From Avibacterium sp. 20-132 (GTDB lineage Bacteria > Pseudomonadota > Gammaproteobacteria > Enterobacterales > Pasteurellaceae): a stretch of DNA of 64,000 bases. Made by a program: the position numbers and the translations under genes. Each line of letters opens with the position of its first letter. Position 1 is the stretch's first letter. The notes beneath the pieces were generated by a model. It was not told the DNA's origin, ran no database searches, and saw nothing but the letters and a program-made list of their open reading frames with translations. Below are positions 1 through 9,857 of this stretch, in pieces. Where the stretch lies: assembly GCF_023611925.1 (NCBI RefSeq), contig NZ_CP091456.1, positions 1,840,001-1,904,000 on the forward strand. Direction: 5' to 3'.

Positions 1-1262
1 ACTTGCTCAAAGAGTTCATTACAAAAATAAGGTTGAGTATTTTTTACTCCCCATATTGGGTAGGTTTGTCTACCAAGGTGATATTGTTCCGATGCAGACT
101 GTACAAAAATGTCATCTATTTTCCCTTTTTGAGTTGCAGATGTCAGATAAACCCCTTTTAGAAAATGAAATGAACGACTTTTATTCGTCATTAAACTTTC
201 CAGAAAGGGAATGCATATATCCATTGCTGTTGCTAATTGTCTTACATAGCTAAAAAGTTGGCTACGTTTTTCAGAAGTCGTTTGATAGAGTAAGGAAGGG
301 AGTAGAGCATTCATTTGAGAAATCCAGTGATTCCAAAAATGCTCTAACTCTATTTTCCAATTTTCACCGTGTTGACTAAAGCTAATACCTAATGCAGCAT
401 CTTTTTGTTCTTTATTTAATGTATGGTAAATACTATCAAAGCCGTGCAATATATCTAGTTTTGTCATAATCAGGTAGATGGGCAATGCTCCCTGAGTCAT
501 CTCAAAAATATCTTGCAAACGCTGAGATAATAGCTTTACATACATTTCTTTCTGAGCTTTGTCTGACACTAATAATCTATGTATATCGATAGTAAGAATG
601 ATGCCATTTAATGGTTGTCTTGCTCTTTGTTCGGCAATTTGGTGTAATAAATTACCCCACAATTTTTTATATAATTTGGGTTTTTCTTCAATATTATCGA
701 GCTGTTCTATGAGATTGTGATTAGGGTTTATTACTACGGCTTGTTTATTAGTAAATATCGAGAAATTTACTCGCTGCTCACCCTCTTCATCATTATATAA
801 TTTAGTAAAATTTCCACCTTCTTGCAGTAATGTAGTTTTTCCGCTATCTTCAATTCCTAATATAAGATACCATGGCAGGAAATAGGCATAGTCTTGTTGG
901 TTTATATGTCTTTTGAATTGATTAACCCAATGGTCAAAATATCGACGTTGTGCATCTATTTCAGGTTTTATAGATTGATACTTTTGTTGTTTATCTTCTT
1001 GTTGACGTGCTTCAAGTGTTCTTAATCTTTGGATTACTTTCCAAGTAATAAAACTTATTGCAATAATAATTAATATAGCTGTTGTTAGCCATCTAGAAGT
1101 TAAACTTGATAGTGGTTTATATTCACCTAAAGCAAAGTGTTCTCCTTTTAGCCAGATGAAGATTAATAATGCAAACCACCCTATAATACATAGCACAATT
1201 CCTGAACTTCTAATTTTCGTTAAAAGTGGTTTAAATGTTGTTAATGCTAATGGTAATTTCAT
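1..1262 (-). CDS. tssM: T6SS inner-membrane protein TssM (IcmF/VasK), C-terminus beyond window
   Basis: TssM is the large inner-membrane protein that joins the TssJ lipoprotein to TssL in the T6SS membrane complex. Reading the minus strand from the ATG at 1262 gives about 420 open codons that run off the left edge, so roughly the first third of a usual TssM of about 1100 residues is present. Visible features are two early membrane segments (about residues 20-38 and 61-73) and a Walker A-like motif GIEDSGKTT at about 136-144, followed by the ILTIDIHRLL and TKLD stretches typical of the IcmF GTPase-like domain. It is the last visible gene of the operon, 19 bases after tssA. Identification is firm; completeness cannot be judged. 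Confidence 0.93.
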   Translation of the reverse strand, partial: MKLPLALTTFKPLLTKIRSSGIVLCIIGWFALLIFIWLKGEHFALGEYKPLSSLTSRWLTTAILIIIAISFITWKVIQRLRTLEARQQEDKQQKYQSIKPEIDAQRRYFDHWVNQFKRHINQQDYAYFLPWYLILGIEDSGKTTLLQEGGNFTKLYNDEEGEQRVNFSIFTNKQAVVINPNHNLIEQLDNIEEKPKLYKKLWGNLLHQIAEQRARQPLNGIILTIDIHRLLVSDKAQKEMYVKLLSQRLQDIFEMTQGALPIYLIMTKLDILHGFDSIYHTLNKEQKDAALGISFSQHGENWKIELEHFWNHWISQMNALLPSLLYQTTSEKRSQLFSYVRQLATAMDICIPFLESLMTNKSRSFHFLKGVYLTSATQKGKIDDIFVQSASEQYHLGRQTYPIWGVKNTQPYFCNELFEQ

Positions 1263-1281
1263 TTTTATAAACCTTATATTT

Positions 1282-2682
1282 TTAATTTCTATCTAATTTT
1301 TGTTTAAGTGTACTATATAAACTATCTTCCCATTCTTTTACAGAAAGATTTTCTATGGATTTATAAATAGAAAAATAATGCTGTTTGGCTAGCTCATTGA
1401 AGCCTTTCTCTTCTAGTAGTTGAGCTAAGAAAATTTGATCATAAAACTTGTCTTTTAAATCTGTATGTTTCTTTCTATTCAAGGATCCAAGTGCAATTTC
1501 AATATCTTCATTAGATAAATCATCAGTAGATGTTCCATTAACCTGAAGTGCAGATGTATTATCATTTATATACAAATTATCCTCAGATAGCCATTGTAGC
1601 AAACGTTCAGAGCAGAAAGCTGTTCCATCGCTAAAATACAATTCTTTTAATTGAGGTAAACGTTCTAAAAATTCATTTACGGAATCTCTAATAGCATTTG
1701 CTACTTCATCATAGCCCAATGAAATAGCTATCATCGCAGATAAATAATGTCCTTCAAACCAGTAAGGCGAAACAGTGAGACTATGTTCGATATCTTTCCA
1801 TAATGCAAGATCTGCATTTGCTATTGATGACTCATAATAGGCGATTCGATCTGCTGAAGGTGGAGATAAAGGCGTTTTATTTTCTTCAGCTAAAGGAATT
1901 GTAGTAATGTTATTCCAAATTGCATAGCGTCTGAGTAAATAACCTAAAGGTTGGGATATTTCACGATCTAATAAATATTCTACCACCTTAAACAAGGTAT
2001 TTTTCCAAGCTCTCTCATTGCTTGCATCCACTTCTATAGGGTCAATAATAGAATGATTTGATGGCGTAGAGGAACTAAACGTTTGTTTTTGTGATTTCGG
2101 TGGTTGTTTCTGTTCGGGATCTTTAGGAGTAATGGTAATTTCTCGATCTACAGCGTAACGAGAAAGTAAATCCATCAATGTCGTAGCCAGTTTGTTATCT
2201 TGCCAATATTGATGAAGTTTATTTAATAGTTGAAGTGCAACTTCTTGTTCTATTCGGGAGGCAGATTGCTTGAAGTTGTTAGCAGCATTTTCAAAACGTT
2301 TACAGATTTGTACTGTTAAACGATATTTCTTTAGTTCAGAAGATGGCGGTGCGTTTTCCCAATATAGCTCGACATAATCACTCAATAATTGCAGAGCAAG
2401 TAATACTTCTAAAACACCACCAGAATGCTGTAGCGTTCGTAATAAATGGGCTAAGATTCTTAAATCTTTACTTTCGTTAGAGAGTAGAGAAAGGGCCGTT
2501 TTTTGAACGTTATCAATATCCAATAGTTCATGTTCTAGAGAGCCTAGCTTAACCATTTCGCCATCTAAATATTCCCAGTCTAGATTTTGTTCTGAGATTT
2601 CTTGCTCAATCGGCGAACTAATAGGAGAAGCTATTAACTGACGCCAAGGATGTTGTTCTAAGTAATCCATAGTGTTGCTCAA
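1282..2682 (-). CDS. tssA: T6SS protein TssA (ImpA/VasJ type)
   Basis: A 466-residue protein. TssA proteins act at the baseplate or distal end of the sheath and help tail tube and sheath assembly. The N-terminal ~110 residues have the ImpA_N pattern (WRQLIASPISSPIEQE..., then the WEYLDGEMVKLGSLEHELLDID region); a polar linker rich in Gln, Lys and Ser follows around 190-215, then an alpha-helical C-terminal half as in VasJ-like TssA proteins. It lies between vasI and tssM, the V. cholerae order. There is no export signal, as expected for a cytoplasmic component. The C-terminal subclass is not determined. Confidence 0.88.
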   Translation of the reverse strand: MSNTMDYLEQHPWRQLIASPISSPIEQEISEQNLDWEYLDGEMVKLGSLEHELLDIDNVQKTALSLLSNESKDLRILAHLLRTLQHSGGVLEVLLALQLLSDYVELYWENAPPSSELKKYRLTVQICKRFENAANNFKQSASRIEQEVALQLLNKLHQYWQDNKLATTLMDLLSRYAVDREITITPKDPEQKQPPKSQKQTFSSSTPSNHSIIDPIEVDASNERAWKNTLFKVVEYLLDREISQPLGYLLRRYAIWNNITTIPLAEENKTPLSPPSADRIAYYESSIANADLALWKDIEHSLTVSPYWFEGHYLSAMIAISLGYDEVANAIRDSVNEFLERLPQLKELYFSDGTAFCSERLLQWLSEDNLYINDNTSALQVNGTSTDDLSNEDIEIALGSLNRKKHTDLKDKFYDQIFLAQLLEEKGFNELAKQHYFSIYKSIENLSVKEWEDSLYSTLKQKLDRN

Positions 2683-2697
2683 CGTTATAAAATTTAT

Positions 2698-3363
2698 TTA
2701 CCAGTGACAAGCTGTTCGTAGTGGCTTAATTTCATTAGCCAATTCTTTGATATTGAAGATCAAATCAGAAAATTCTTTATGTTTAGCTTGTATTTTTAAT
2801 GTATCTGCATTAAATAATTTTTGTATTTCTTTGATCCCATCTAAACCACGGCTAGACTCGAGTAAAAAATAGTCTTCACGAACAAACCATTGTGTTGAGA
2901 ATGTCGAATTTTCTGTTGTCAATATCACTGAAATACTATTTCTTTTATTGATAGGAGCCGGTAGAGCTACTTGTAATCGCGTGATATTATCAATACAACT
3001 AAACATAAGAATTGGCCTATTTGAACGATGCCCTAAAGCGGGTGTTGTTAATAGTATTGTTGGATTAGTATCTCCGTGTTCAGTTAAGATAAAATGGGTA
3101 GTATTCGTTTCGCGTTTTGCTTCCTGCTGATTTGCTCGAGTCCACGCCTCTCCTTTGGGGGAGTTTGAGTTTTGCTCCCCAGTTTCTTGACCAATAGAGA
3201 TAGAATCATAGCATTCTATTCGTTCTAACACAGATTGAACCGTACGGCATTTTTTTATGTCTTTTAATAGGGAAAGATCTAAATTTTCTCCCTTTTCACT
3301 GGCGTGTATAGAAAGAGGGAGAAACAGAATTCCGATCACGTATAAAATTAGCTTAAATTGCAT
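2698..3363 (-). CDS. vasI: T6SS-associated protein TagO/VasI
   Basis: A 221-residue protein with a clear Sec signal peptide (MQFKLILYVIGILFLPLSIHA) and an early conserved C-x(n)-ERIECYDSI motif, the hallmark of VasI/TagO proteins encoded between clpV and tssA in V. cholerae-like clusters. Residues 90-190 look like a beta-rich domain with one cysteine in the MFSCID context. Its first codons overlap the end of clpV (start at 3363, clpV stop at 3348), indicating translational coupling. The exact role of TagO is not well settled. It is periplasmic and may assist assembly of the membrane complex. Confidence 0.85.
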   Translation of the reverse strand: MQFKLILYVIGILFLPLSIHASEKGENLDLSLLKDIKKCRTVQSVLERIECYDSISIGQETGEQNSNSPKGEAWTRANQQEAKRETNTTHFILTEHGDTNPTILLTTPALGHRSNRPILMFSCIDNITRLQVALPAPINKRNSISVILTTENSTFSTQWFVREDYFLLESSRGLDGIKEIQKLFNADTLKIQAKHKEFSDLIFNIKELANEIKPLRTACHW

Positions 3364-5957
3364 TCTTTGTCTCCAATTTTTGCAATAAACGTATGGTTAT
3401 CAACGATAAAGTGGATATGATCTATGTTTTCCTTATTTGCTAATGCCTGTAAAAGTAATAATGAAATTGGAGGTAATAGTTGGCCATCTATAATTGATTC
3501 AAGGACTCTAGCCCCATTTTCAGATCTACTTGCACGAGATAAAATTTCCTCTTTCACTTCTTCTGAGATAGTCACTTTTGCATTAAAACGTTCAGTGAGT
3601 AGGTTAACGAGCTTATTGAGTTTTCCATTTACAATGGTCAATAGCGTTTCTTTATTCAATGGTAAATAAGGAACGATTTCCATTCTTGCCAAAAGAGCTG
3701 GTTTGAAGAAATTTGCTAGTTCAGGATAAAGCTTATCCGCTATCACTTCAGGCGTTTCGGCATTCTCTACAATAGTTTGGTAGCCTAAATTTGATGTTAG
3801 AAAGAATACAATATTTTTACAATCAATTAATCTACCTTCTCCATCGGCAAGCTCCCCCTTATCAAAAGCTTGATAAAAAAGGTTTAGTACGTCTGGGTGC
3901 GCTTTCTCGACTTCATCTAGTAAGACAACGGAATAAGGTTTACGTCTAATTGCTTCGGTAAGTATTCCTCCCTCGCCATAACCAACATAGCCAGGAGGAG
4001 AGCCAATCAAGCGAGAAACAGTATGCTTTTCTTGAAATTCAGACATATTGATTGTCGTTAGATACTGTTTCCCTCCAAATAATAAATCTGCAATTTGTAT
4101 TACTGTTTCTGTTTTACCGACACCACTTGGACCTACTAATAAGAATGAACCTAGCGGGCGTCCTAATCTACGCAAATCAGCTCTTGCAGTAAGTAAATGT
4201 TTATATAGGTGGTGAATTGCAAGATCCTGACCTTTTATTTCTTGGGTTAAGAATTGAGGTAGATGAGTAATTGTATTCAATTCATCTTGTGATAATTTGT
4301 CTAATGGGACTCCGGTCCATTCTGCAATAACACTTTCAATCTGTTGTTTCGTCACTTGAGGTGCAACAAGAATTTGTGTTTCTTGTAATTTTGATAAACG
4401 AGAGGATAAATGTTTTAACTTATTGATATTTGATCTTTTATTTGCAACATCATTATTTAAAAGAGTCTCTCTTAATTTTATAATCTGGTTTACGCAATCT
4501 TTTTGCTTTTCCCATTGTTTAGATAAGGCATCCTTTTGCTTCTGTATATGATTGTATTGTTTATTTAATTGCGTTAAACGAACATTATTTTGGCTAAATC
4601 CTATTGAAATTTCACGCTCTAATAGCTCAATTTCTAATTTTATCTGTGATAATTGATTCTGAAATAAGGCTAGTTGTTTTGGCGGAGAAGTGAAATTAAT
4701 AGCCACCCTAGCACAAGCTGTATCTAGTACATCAATGGCTTTGTCTGGTAATTGTCTGCCTGTTAGGTAACGTTCACTCAATTGAGCTGCGGCAATAAGC
4801 GCTTCCTCTTCAATCAATACATTATGGGCGGTTTCATAAATATTTTGCAACCCCCTTAAGATCACTATAGATTCTTCAACATTTGGCTCATCAACCTTGA
4901 CTAATTGGAATCTACGAGAAAGTGCGGCATCTTTTTCAAAATATTTTTTGTATTCACTCCAGGTAGTTGCAGCAATAGTTTTTAATTCTCCTCGAGCAAG
5001 TGCGGGCTTCAATAAATTGGATACATCTAACCCACCTTGTTGATTACCTGCACCAATTAATGTATGAGCTTCATCTATAAAAAGAATTATTGGTTTTGGT
5101 GAATGACTAACTTCATACATAATACCTTTAAAACGTTTTTCGAACTCACCTTTTACAGATGCACCAGCTTGCATAGCTCCGAGATCTAATGTCATCAACT
5201 CGGTATCTTTCATATTTTCAGGGACATTTCCTTCCACAATACGTAAGGCAAGCCCCTCAACTAATGCGCTTTTACCAACGCCAGCTTCTCCAACGATGAT
5301 CGGATTATTTTTTCTACGACGACAAAGTATATCAATCATTAAGTTAATTTCGTCATCTCGGCATAAGACAGGATCTAATTTATTTTCTCTTGCTAATGCG
5401 GTCACATTCTGTGCATATTTATTAAGAAGCTGATGTTCAGTTTCATAGTTATTTCTATTTTGCTCTCTTTCGAAAGTATCGCTTTCACTAGAGCCAAATG
5501 TAATTTGCTCAAATTGTTGCTTTAATAAATCACGATTGATATTAACTAAGATATTCGATACTTTGGGTAATAAGTAACGTTGTGGTGTTGCAAGTAAAGT
5601 TAATAAAATAGCGCCACTTCTAAGGACTTTTTGATTAAGTTCAGTGGTTGTTAGCAACCAGGCATCTTGTAATAAATCTACTAATAATGGTGAGAAACTA
5701 GGGTAGTTCCCCTCAACTAAAGATGGAGTTTGAGGTAATGTTTCTTGGAGCTGTTCTGACAGTGTATCTACGTCGATGTCAAAATGAGAAAGTATTTTTC
5801 TTATATCACAAAGTGGGGTTTTTATTGCTTGTAATAACAGATTAGGTACCAAAATTTCTGTTTGGTTTTCTGACATACATTGTGCAGCAGTACTTTCCAT
5901 AATGGATTTAGTAACTGGAGAGAGTTTGGCAATAAGGCTGGATAATTCTACTTTCAT
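3348..5957 (-). CDS. clpV: T6SS AAA+ ATPase ClpV (TssH)
   Basis: An 869-residue ClpB-like disaggregase that recycles contracted TssB/TssC sheath. An N-terminal Clp-N domain (about 1-150) is followed by AAA1 with Walker A GEAGVGKS at 223-230 and Walker B ILFIDEAH. A coiled-coil middle domain rich in Gln, Lys and Glu runs from about 420 to 530. AAA2 has Walker A GPSGVGKTE and Walker B VVLLDEVEKAH, with the GYVGYGEGG pore loop in between. Length and motif order are those of full-length TssH. It overlaps vasI downstream and begins 8 bases after tssL. Confidence 0.96.
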   Translation of the reverse strand: MKVELSSLIAKLSPVTKSIMESTAAQCMSENQTEILVPNLLLQAIKTPLCDIRKILSHFDIDVDTLSEQLQETLPQTPSLVEGNYPSFSPLLVDLLQDAWLLTTTELNQKVLRSGAILLTLLATPQRYLLPKVSNILVNINRDLLKQQFEQITFGSSESDTFEREQNRNNYETEHQLLNKYAQNVTALARENKLDPVLCRDDEINLMIDILCRRRKNNPIIVGEAGVGKSALVEGLALRIVEGNVPENMKDTELMTLDLGAMQAGASVKGEFEKRFKGIMYEVSHSPKPIILFIDEAHTLIGAGNQQGGLDVSNLLKPALARGELKTIAATTWSEYKKYFEKDAALSRRFQLVKVDEPNVEESIVILRGLQNIYETAHNVLIEEEALIAAAQLSERYLTGRQLPDKAIDVLDTACARVAINFTSPPKQLALFQNQLSQIKLEIELLEREISIGFSQNNVRLTQLNKQYNHIQKQKDALSKQWEKQKDCVNQIIKLRETLLNNDVANKRSNINKLKHLSSRLSKLQETQILVAPQVTKQQIESVIAEWTGVPLDKLSQDELNTITHLPQFLTQEIKGQDLAIHHLYKHLLTARADLRRLGRPLGSFLLVGPSGVGKTETVIQIADLLFGGKQYLTTINMSEFQEKHTVSRLIGSPPGYVGYGEGGILTEAIRRKPYSVVLLDEVEKAHPDVLNLFYQAFDKGELADGEGRLIDCKNIVFFLTSNLGYQTIVENAETPEVIADKLYPELANFFKPALLARMEIVPYLPLNKETLLTIVNGKLNKLVNLLTERFNAKVTISEEVKEEILSRASRSENGARVLESIIDGQLLPPISLLLLQALANKENIDHIHFIVDNHTFIAKIGDKECNLS

Positions 5958-5965
5958 ACATTTTC

Positions 5966-6703
5966 CTAATTAAGTAAATTATTTAATTGCTCTAAAATTA
6001 CATCACTTTGATGGTCTAGCATAAAGAAATAGACCGCATAAATACAAGTTAATACGATAATGAGATAGATAAGAATTCTTTTAATTGTGAGCTTTTTGGT
6101 TAATGAATAAGGTTGTTGTATTTGCTCATCATTATTTTGATATAAAACAAGATGTTCTGGTTTATTCTCTCTTAATGTGAGGAGCAAATCATATAAACGT
6201 TTAAAAATATCTTCAAACTCAGCATTATGATTGTTTATTTTGTAACGTCCTTTAAACCCCAAGGAGAAGCATAGATACATAAATTCAAGGAGATCTCTAT
6301 AACGTTTAGGTTCAGACATTAGCTTATCGAGTAGGATATAAACTTTCTCACCACCCCAAGTCTCATTATGGAAATGAGTCAATAAGGATTTATTTAACCA
6401 GCTATTGCTGCTTCCCCATCCATGCGATAGCACAACCTCATCAATAAATGTGCATAAAATATATCGGAAAGAGACAATCATACCAGCTTCATAATGATTT
6501 TCTCTTAGTAACTGCTCCATAGACTGTATATCCGTCACCACTTGCGAATACAGTTTCTCGGGCATCATATCTGCATTTACTTCTTTTAGGCGTAAAATCA
6601 TTCCGAGTAATGGCGTTGCAGCATCAATCATCTTATTAATGTTATTTCCGCGCAATGGAAGATGATAATATTCTTGTAATGATAAATCAGACTGATCGAA
6701 CAT
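5966..6703 (-). CDS. tssL: T6SS inner-membrane protein TssL (DotU/IcmH)
   Basis: A 245-residue DotU-family protein: a cytoplasmic helical domain (about 10-190, including FIDEVVLSHGWGSSNSWLNKSLL and LEFMYLCFSLGFKGRY) followed by a single C-terminal membrane segment at about 210-230 and a short periplasmic tail. The family motif GFKGRY is present. There is no OmpA-like peptidoglycan-binding extension, so this is the short TssL type and another protein would have to provide cell-wall anchoring. It is 3 bases downstream of tssK. Confidence 0.94.
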   Translation of the reverse strand: MFDQSDLSLQEYYHLPLRGNNINKMIDAATPLLGMILRLKEVNADMMPEKLYSQVVTDIQSMEQLLRENHYEAGMIVSFRYILCTFIDEVVLSHGWGSSNSWLNKSLLTHFHNETWGGEKVYILLDKLMSEPKRYRDLLEFMYLCFSLGFKGRYKINNHNAEFEDIFKRLYDLLLTLRENKPEHLVLYQNNDEQIQQPYSLTKKLTIKRILIYLIIVLTCIYAVYFFMLDHQSDVILEQLNNLLN

Positions 6704-6706
6704 AAA

Positions 6707-8050
6707 TTAATTCCTTATCGCCCATAAATGCATATCTAAATCTGGAAATTCGCCTGATATATGGAAAGCAATAGTTCGATTACGTTTAATTTCTTGCCAT
6801 TCATCTGAATTTGTATCTAGCTGAAAATAAACATAACCTGCATGGTAAGGTAGCTCTCTTGGGGCTGCGCCTAATGATATAAGAGAAACACCGGGTACTT
6901 GTACACTTACCAGTTGCTGTAGGCGACCTTGAGAGGTAACTTTGGTTTGATGCATAAATTGATGAGTTAAATTTTCAACAGGTATCCTTGCAGATACAGC
7001 TAAAATAAATGTTGCAGTGTTGAGTAATTGTTCATCATTAATTGCTGCAGAACGAATGCCATGTTCGTTAATAGCAAGTTGGATTGATACTGCTCTAGGT
7101 GTTAGAACTGTACTTAATGCCATTCTAATTTCTGAACATAGTTGCTGAAAACTTTTTGTCAAATTAAGGTGATCATAAGGAGGGAATGGGCTTACTGTTC
7201 TCGAAGCATCAGTAAAAACCATCAATTCTCCACAAAATGAAGCAAGTTCTCGATAAAAATATTCAGGATGTAAATTAGGATGAATATTTAAATGACGATA
7301 AAATGGCAACTTACGGTTAAGTAATTGTAGCATTAAAAATTCAGAAACCTCAGCAACGCCTCGCTGTCCAGGAGAACCAATGCGAGATGCCAATGTTAAT
7401 GTTCGTTGATCCAGTGTATTTTCCATTTCAACGACAAAATCTTTCAATACCGTAGAAGCAGAGATTGTCATACAGGTTGGAATAAACTTTTCATCTAAAA
7501 TAATTTGGCCATTTTCCAATCGCTCTTTTATTTTAGCAATAGGGATATAGGTATAAGCACTCTTATCTTCCATTTCAAACATTAAGCGTGGTGATAATTG
7601 AGCTAAAAATATGGTTGAAGTATCTCCATGAGGTGTATGCAAATCTCTTATTTCTTCATGAACTTCTTTATAACGTACGATATGATTATTTTTTTGATTT
7701 TCTGATTGAATTTCATTAATAGTATTCGTTAAAGTAGGTAATGCTAAATAAATGCATTGTCCAACGACATTATCACCTTGTTTAACTTCAAGAATATTTG
7801 GGTTGGCATCTTGAGATGGTATATCAAAATAAGTACCATCAGAAAAATAACCTTTTGCAGCGATGAGAGAAATTCTACCTAAGTTCAAAAGCTCCGAATC
7901 AATTTCTACGTATTGTAATCCATAATTATACCCTGTTAGAGAAAGGAGCTGGTTCGACAGTAGATAATCTAAATGCCGTTGTTGTTGCTGGAAGTGCTGA
8001 GGTCTAACAAAAGTCCCTTCTCCCCAAATAACGCGATTTCTTGTTGCCAT
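6707..8050 (-). CDS. tssK: T6SS baseplate protein TssK
   Basis: A 447-residue TssK, the trimeric adaptor that links baseplate and membrane complex. The signature N-terminus is clear: VIWGEGTFVRPQHFQQQQRH, followed by the YGLQYVEID region. The C-terminal half includes the HQTKVTSQGRLQQLV and VPGVSLISLGAAPRELPYH stretches and the YFQLDT motif conserved in the family. Length is typical. It sits between tssJ and tssL with 2- to 3-base gaps, consistent with one operon and coupled translation. Confidence 0.96.
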   Translation of the reverse strand: MATRNRVIWGEGTFVRPQHFQQQQRHLDYLLSNQLLSLTGYNYGLQYVEIDSELLNLGRISLIAAKGYFSDGTYFDIPSQDANPNILEVKQGDNVVGQCIYLALPTLTNTINEIQSENQKNNHIVRYKEVHEEIRDLHTPHGDTSTIFLAQLSPRLMFEMEDKSAYTYIPIAKIKERLENGQIILDEKFIPTCMTISASTVLKDFVVEMENTLDQRTLTLASRIGSPGQRGVAEVSEFLMLQLLNRKLPFYRHLNIHPNLHPEYFYRELASFCGELMVFTDASRTVSPFPPYDHLNLTKSFQQLCSEIRMALSTVLTPRAVSIQLAINEHGIRSAAINDEQLLNTATFILAVSARIPVENLTHQFMHQTKVTSQGRLQQLVSVQVPGVSLISLGAAPRELPYHAGYVYFQLDTNSDEWQEIKRNRTIAFHISGEFPDLDMHLWAIRN

Positions 8051-8052
8051 AT

Positions 8053-8604
8053 TTATTCTTTATACTCCTTAATATCAAATGTCCATTTTTTTAAATAAAC
8101 TAAAATATTATAATGGTATCCCTTACCTTTGATTGGAATGACTTTGCGCCATTGTGCTTTTTCTGGATCTGAGTAATAGGCAATAACCCCTAAATAACGT
8201 GTATCTTTATCTAATGTAATATCAGAAATAACCTTGTACTGATCTGGTTGAACTGCATAATCTTGATGAGAAATATAGTTTTTTCCTAGTATATCTTTTA
8301 AGCTATCTCCTTCAAATTGTTCATAGTAAGAGGCGAGTAATTTTGAGTCTTCAGAAAGATAAATAACTTGTAATTCTAAAGGGGAAGGCTCACCATCATC
8401 ATTAGGATTAACATTATTATCAGTTAATAAAGTTAATGCCATTGTAGATGGCCGATCTTCAATTGGTCCTACTGGGGTGCTAGGGTCACTAATTATCTGC
8501 CCAATTTTTGTCGCTGTTTCTAAAGTGCTACTGCACCCAATTAAGACTATGCTAATTGGTAAATAAATGGCAATTTTCAGGAAAAAACTAAATTTGCTAA
8601 TCAT
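8053..8604 (-). CDS. tssJ: T6SS outer-membrane lipoprotein TssJ
   Basis: A 183-residue lipoprotein. The signal sequence ends in a good lipobox (ISIVLIGCSS), so the mature protein starts at Cys24. TssJ is held in the outer membrane by its lipid and binds the periplasmic tip of TssM. The body is the expected small beta-sandwich with the conserved RPSTMALTLLTDNNVNPN region and the late ARYLGVIAYY-like segment (here TRYLGVIAYYSDPEKAQWR). It lies 11 bases from tagH and 2 bases from tssK. Confidence 0.94.
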   Translation of the reverse strand: MISKFSFFLKIAIYLPISIVLIGCSSTLETATKIGQIISDPSTPVGPIEDRPSTMALTLLTDNNVNPNDDGEPSPLELQVIYLSEDSKLLASYYEQFEGDSLKDILGKNYISHQDYAVQPDQYKVISDITLDKDTRYLGVIAYYSDPEKAQWRKVIPIKGKGYHYNILVYLKKWTFDIKEYKE

Positions 8605-8615
8605 ACTGAATCCTA

Positions 8616-9857
8616 TTACTTACCCTGTTCCCGTAATGCTTTATCGTAGGCTTGTTCGTATACTTCCCAAAACAGTTTCTCAAAGCCTTGCTGACGTGTT
8701 GAAGTCAATTCTCGATAGTAATTTTCATACATTCGCCAAGCCCAGGATGGATCCATGTCTTGCCGTTCATTACTGCGGCGATAATTTTCAAAACGAGCCA
8801 ATAACATTTCGGGTGAGAATGCCTGTAAGATTGCAGATAACGCACTAATGATAGCCATTTTGTTTGCTTCATTATGAATGAGTAAATTATTTAAACATTC
8901 AGATACAGCAGCAGGCGCAGCTAAATGAACAGGGCTTTTTTGATTCCCAAATAAAATGTCCATTGTGGCTGGATAATCTAAGTTTAAACGTAAGGGATTA
9001 TCCTCAATAGGGCGTAGGTGTTTATCTGATAAACTACTTTGAGCTTGCTGTAAACGTAATAGACCATCAACTGTTGCTTTTAATGTGCTTCCTATCTCAC
9101 TTAGAATATCATTGATGTCTTGGCTATTGTTTAACGGTATTTTCGTATCCATTTCTCGTAGCAAAGGAGAAATAGTTACATATGCATTTTCAATATATTC
9201 GGATTTTTGATGTTGTTCAGGTTGTGGTAAATCAATAAAGTTTGATGAAGACATGGTAGCGCGTCCTATATTTGAAGAGGTAGCCGAAGAGTGAGTAAAT
9301 GGACTTTCATTATTTAATAATCCTGTGGAGGAAACTGTTGGATCATCATTAGATAAGGCTGATAAAGGATCTAGACTTTTATCCTCTTTGAGGAAATTAT
9401 TTGTTTTATTCTGAGGGGAGGAGAATTGTTTTTTATCTCCGATTAGGTGTTTTAAATGATCTTGCGTACCGATAATTTCTACTGGTTCTAGAGCGAGAGA
9501 TTTAAGATCCACATCTTTTTCATTTTCAATATAAACTTTAATCTCTATATTACCAATGGTGATGATGTCACTTTTATTTAATCTAATAAAACCAGAACGA
9601 GAATTTATCATACTTCCATTGATCGAAACCTCATTCTTACCGGTGACTTGGAAGCAATAATGGTTATCTCGCCATTCAACTCTAGCCTGGTCGGGCTGAA
9701 TGTTATTCTTGGTATCTTGAATAACCCACAGATTATTCTTACTGCTACCTAGCGTTCCTCCATTGTAATCAAAAATAAAATAAGCCTGACAGCCACTCTC
9801 TATATTTGCAGAGTTTGTTACTTTCAGGATTAGAGTCTTATTGTCTCCGCTTATCAT
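8616..9857 (-). CDS. tagH: T6SS FHA-domain protein TagH
   Basis: About 413 residues. The N-terminal ~110 residues form an FHA fold (GGTLGSSKNNLWVIQD, then ARVEWRDNHYCFQV and the NGSMI loop), used for phosphothreonine binding in threonine-phosphorylation control of some T6SSs. A Ser-, Asn- and Gln-rich linker follows. The C-terminal ~180 residues (from about 235) match the T6SS FHA-associated C-terminal domain, with the FENYRRSNERQDMDPSWAWRMYENYYREL motif region. I chose the ATG at 9857 because a GGAG lies 8 bases upstream; an upstream TTG at 9875 has no such site. This is the first gene of the visible operon. No kinase or phosphatase pair of the PpkA/PppA type is visible here. Confidence 0.9.
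   Translation of the reverse strand: MISGDNKTLILKVTNSANIESGCQAYFIFDYNGGTLGSSKNNLWVIQDTKNNIQPDQARVEWRDNHYCFQVTGKNEVSINGSMINSRSGFIRLNKSDIITIGNIEIKVYIENEKDVDLKSLALEPVEIIGTQDHLKHLIGDKKQFSSPQNKTNNFLKEDKSLDPLSALSNDDPTVSSTGLLNNESPFTHSSATSSNIGRATMSSSNFIDLPQPEQHQKSEYIENAYVTISPLLREMDTKIPLNNSQDINDILSEIGSTLKATVDGLLRLQQAQSSLSDKHLRPIEDNPLRLNLDYPATMDILFGNQKSPVHLAAPAAVSECLNNLLIHNEANKMAIISALSAILQAFSPEMLLARFENYRRSNERQDMDPSWAWRMYENYYRELTSTRQQGFEKLFWEVYEQAYDKALREQGK

Noticed and set aside
56..253. Plus-strand open frame of 65 codons at the left edge
   Set aside because: Antisense to the well-supported tssM reading frame.
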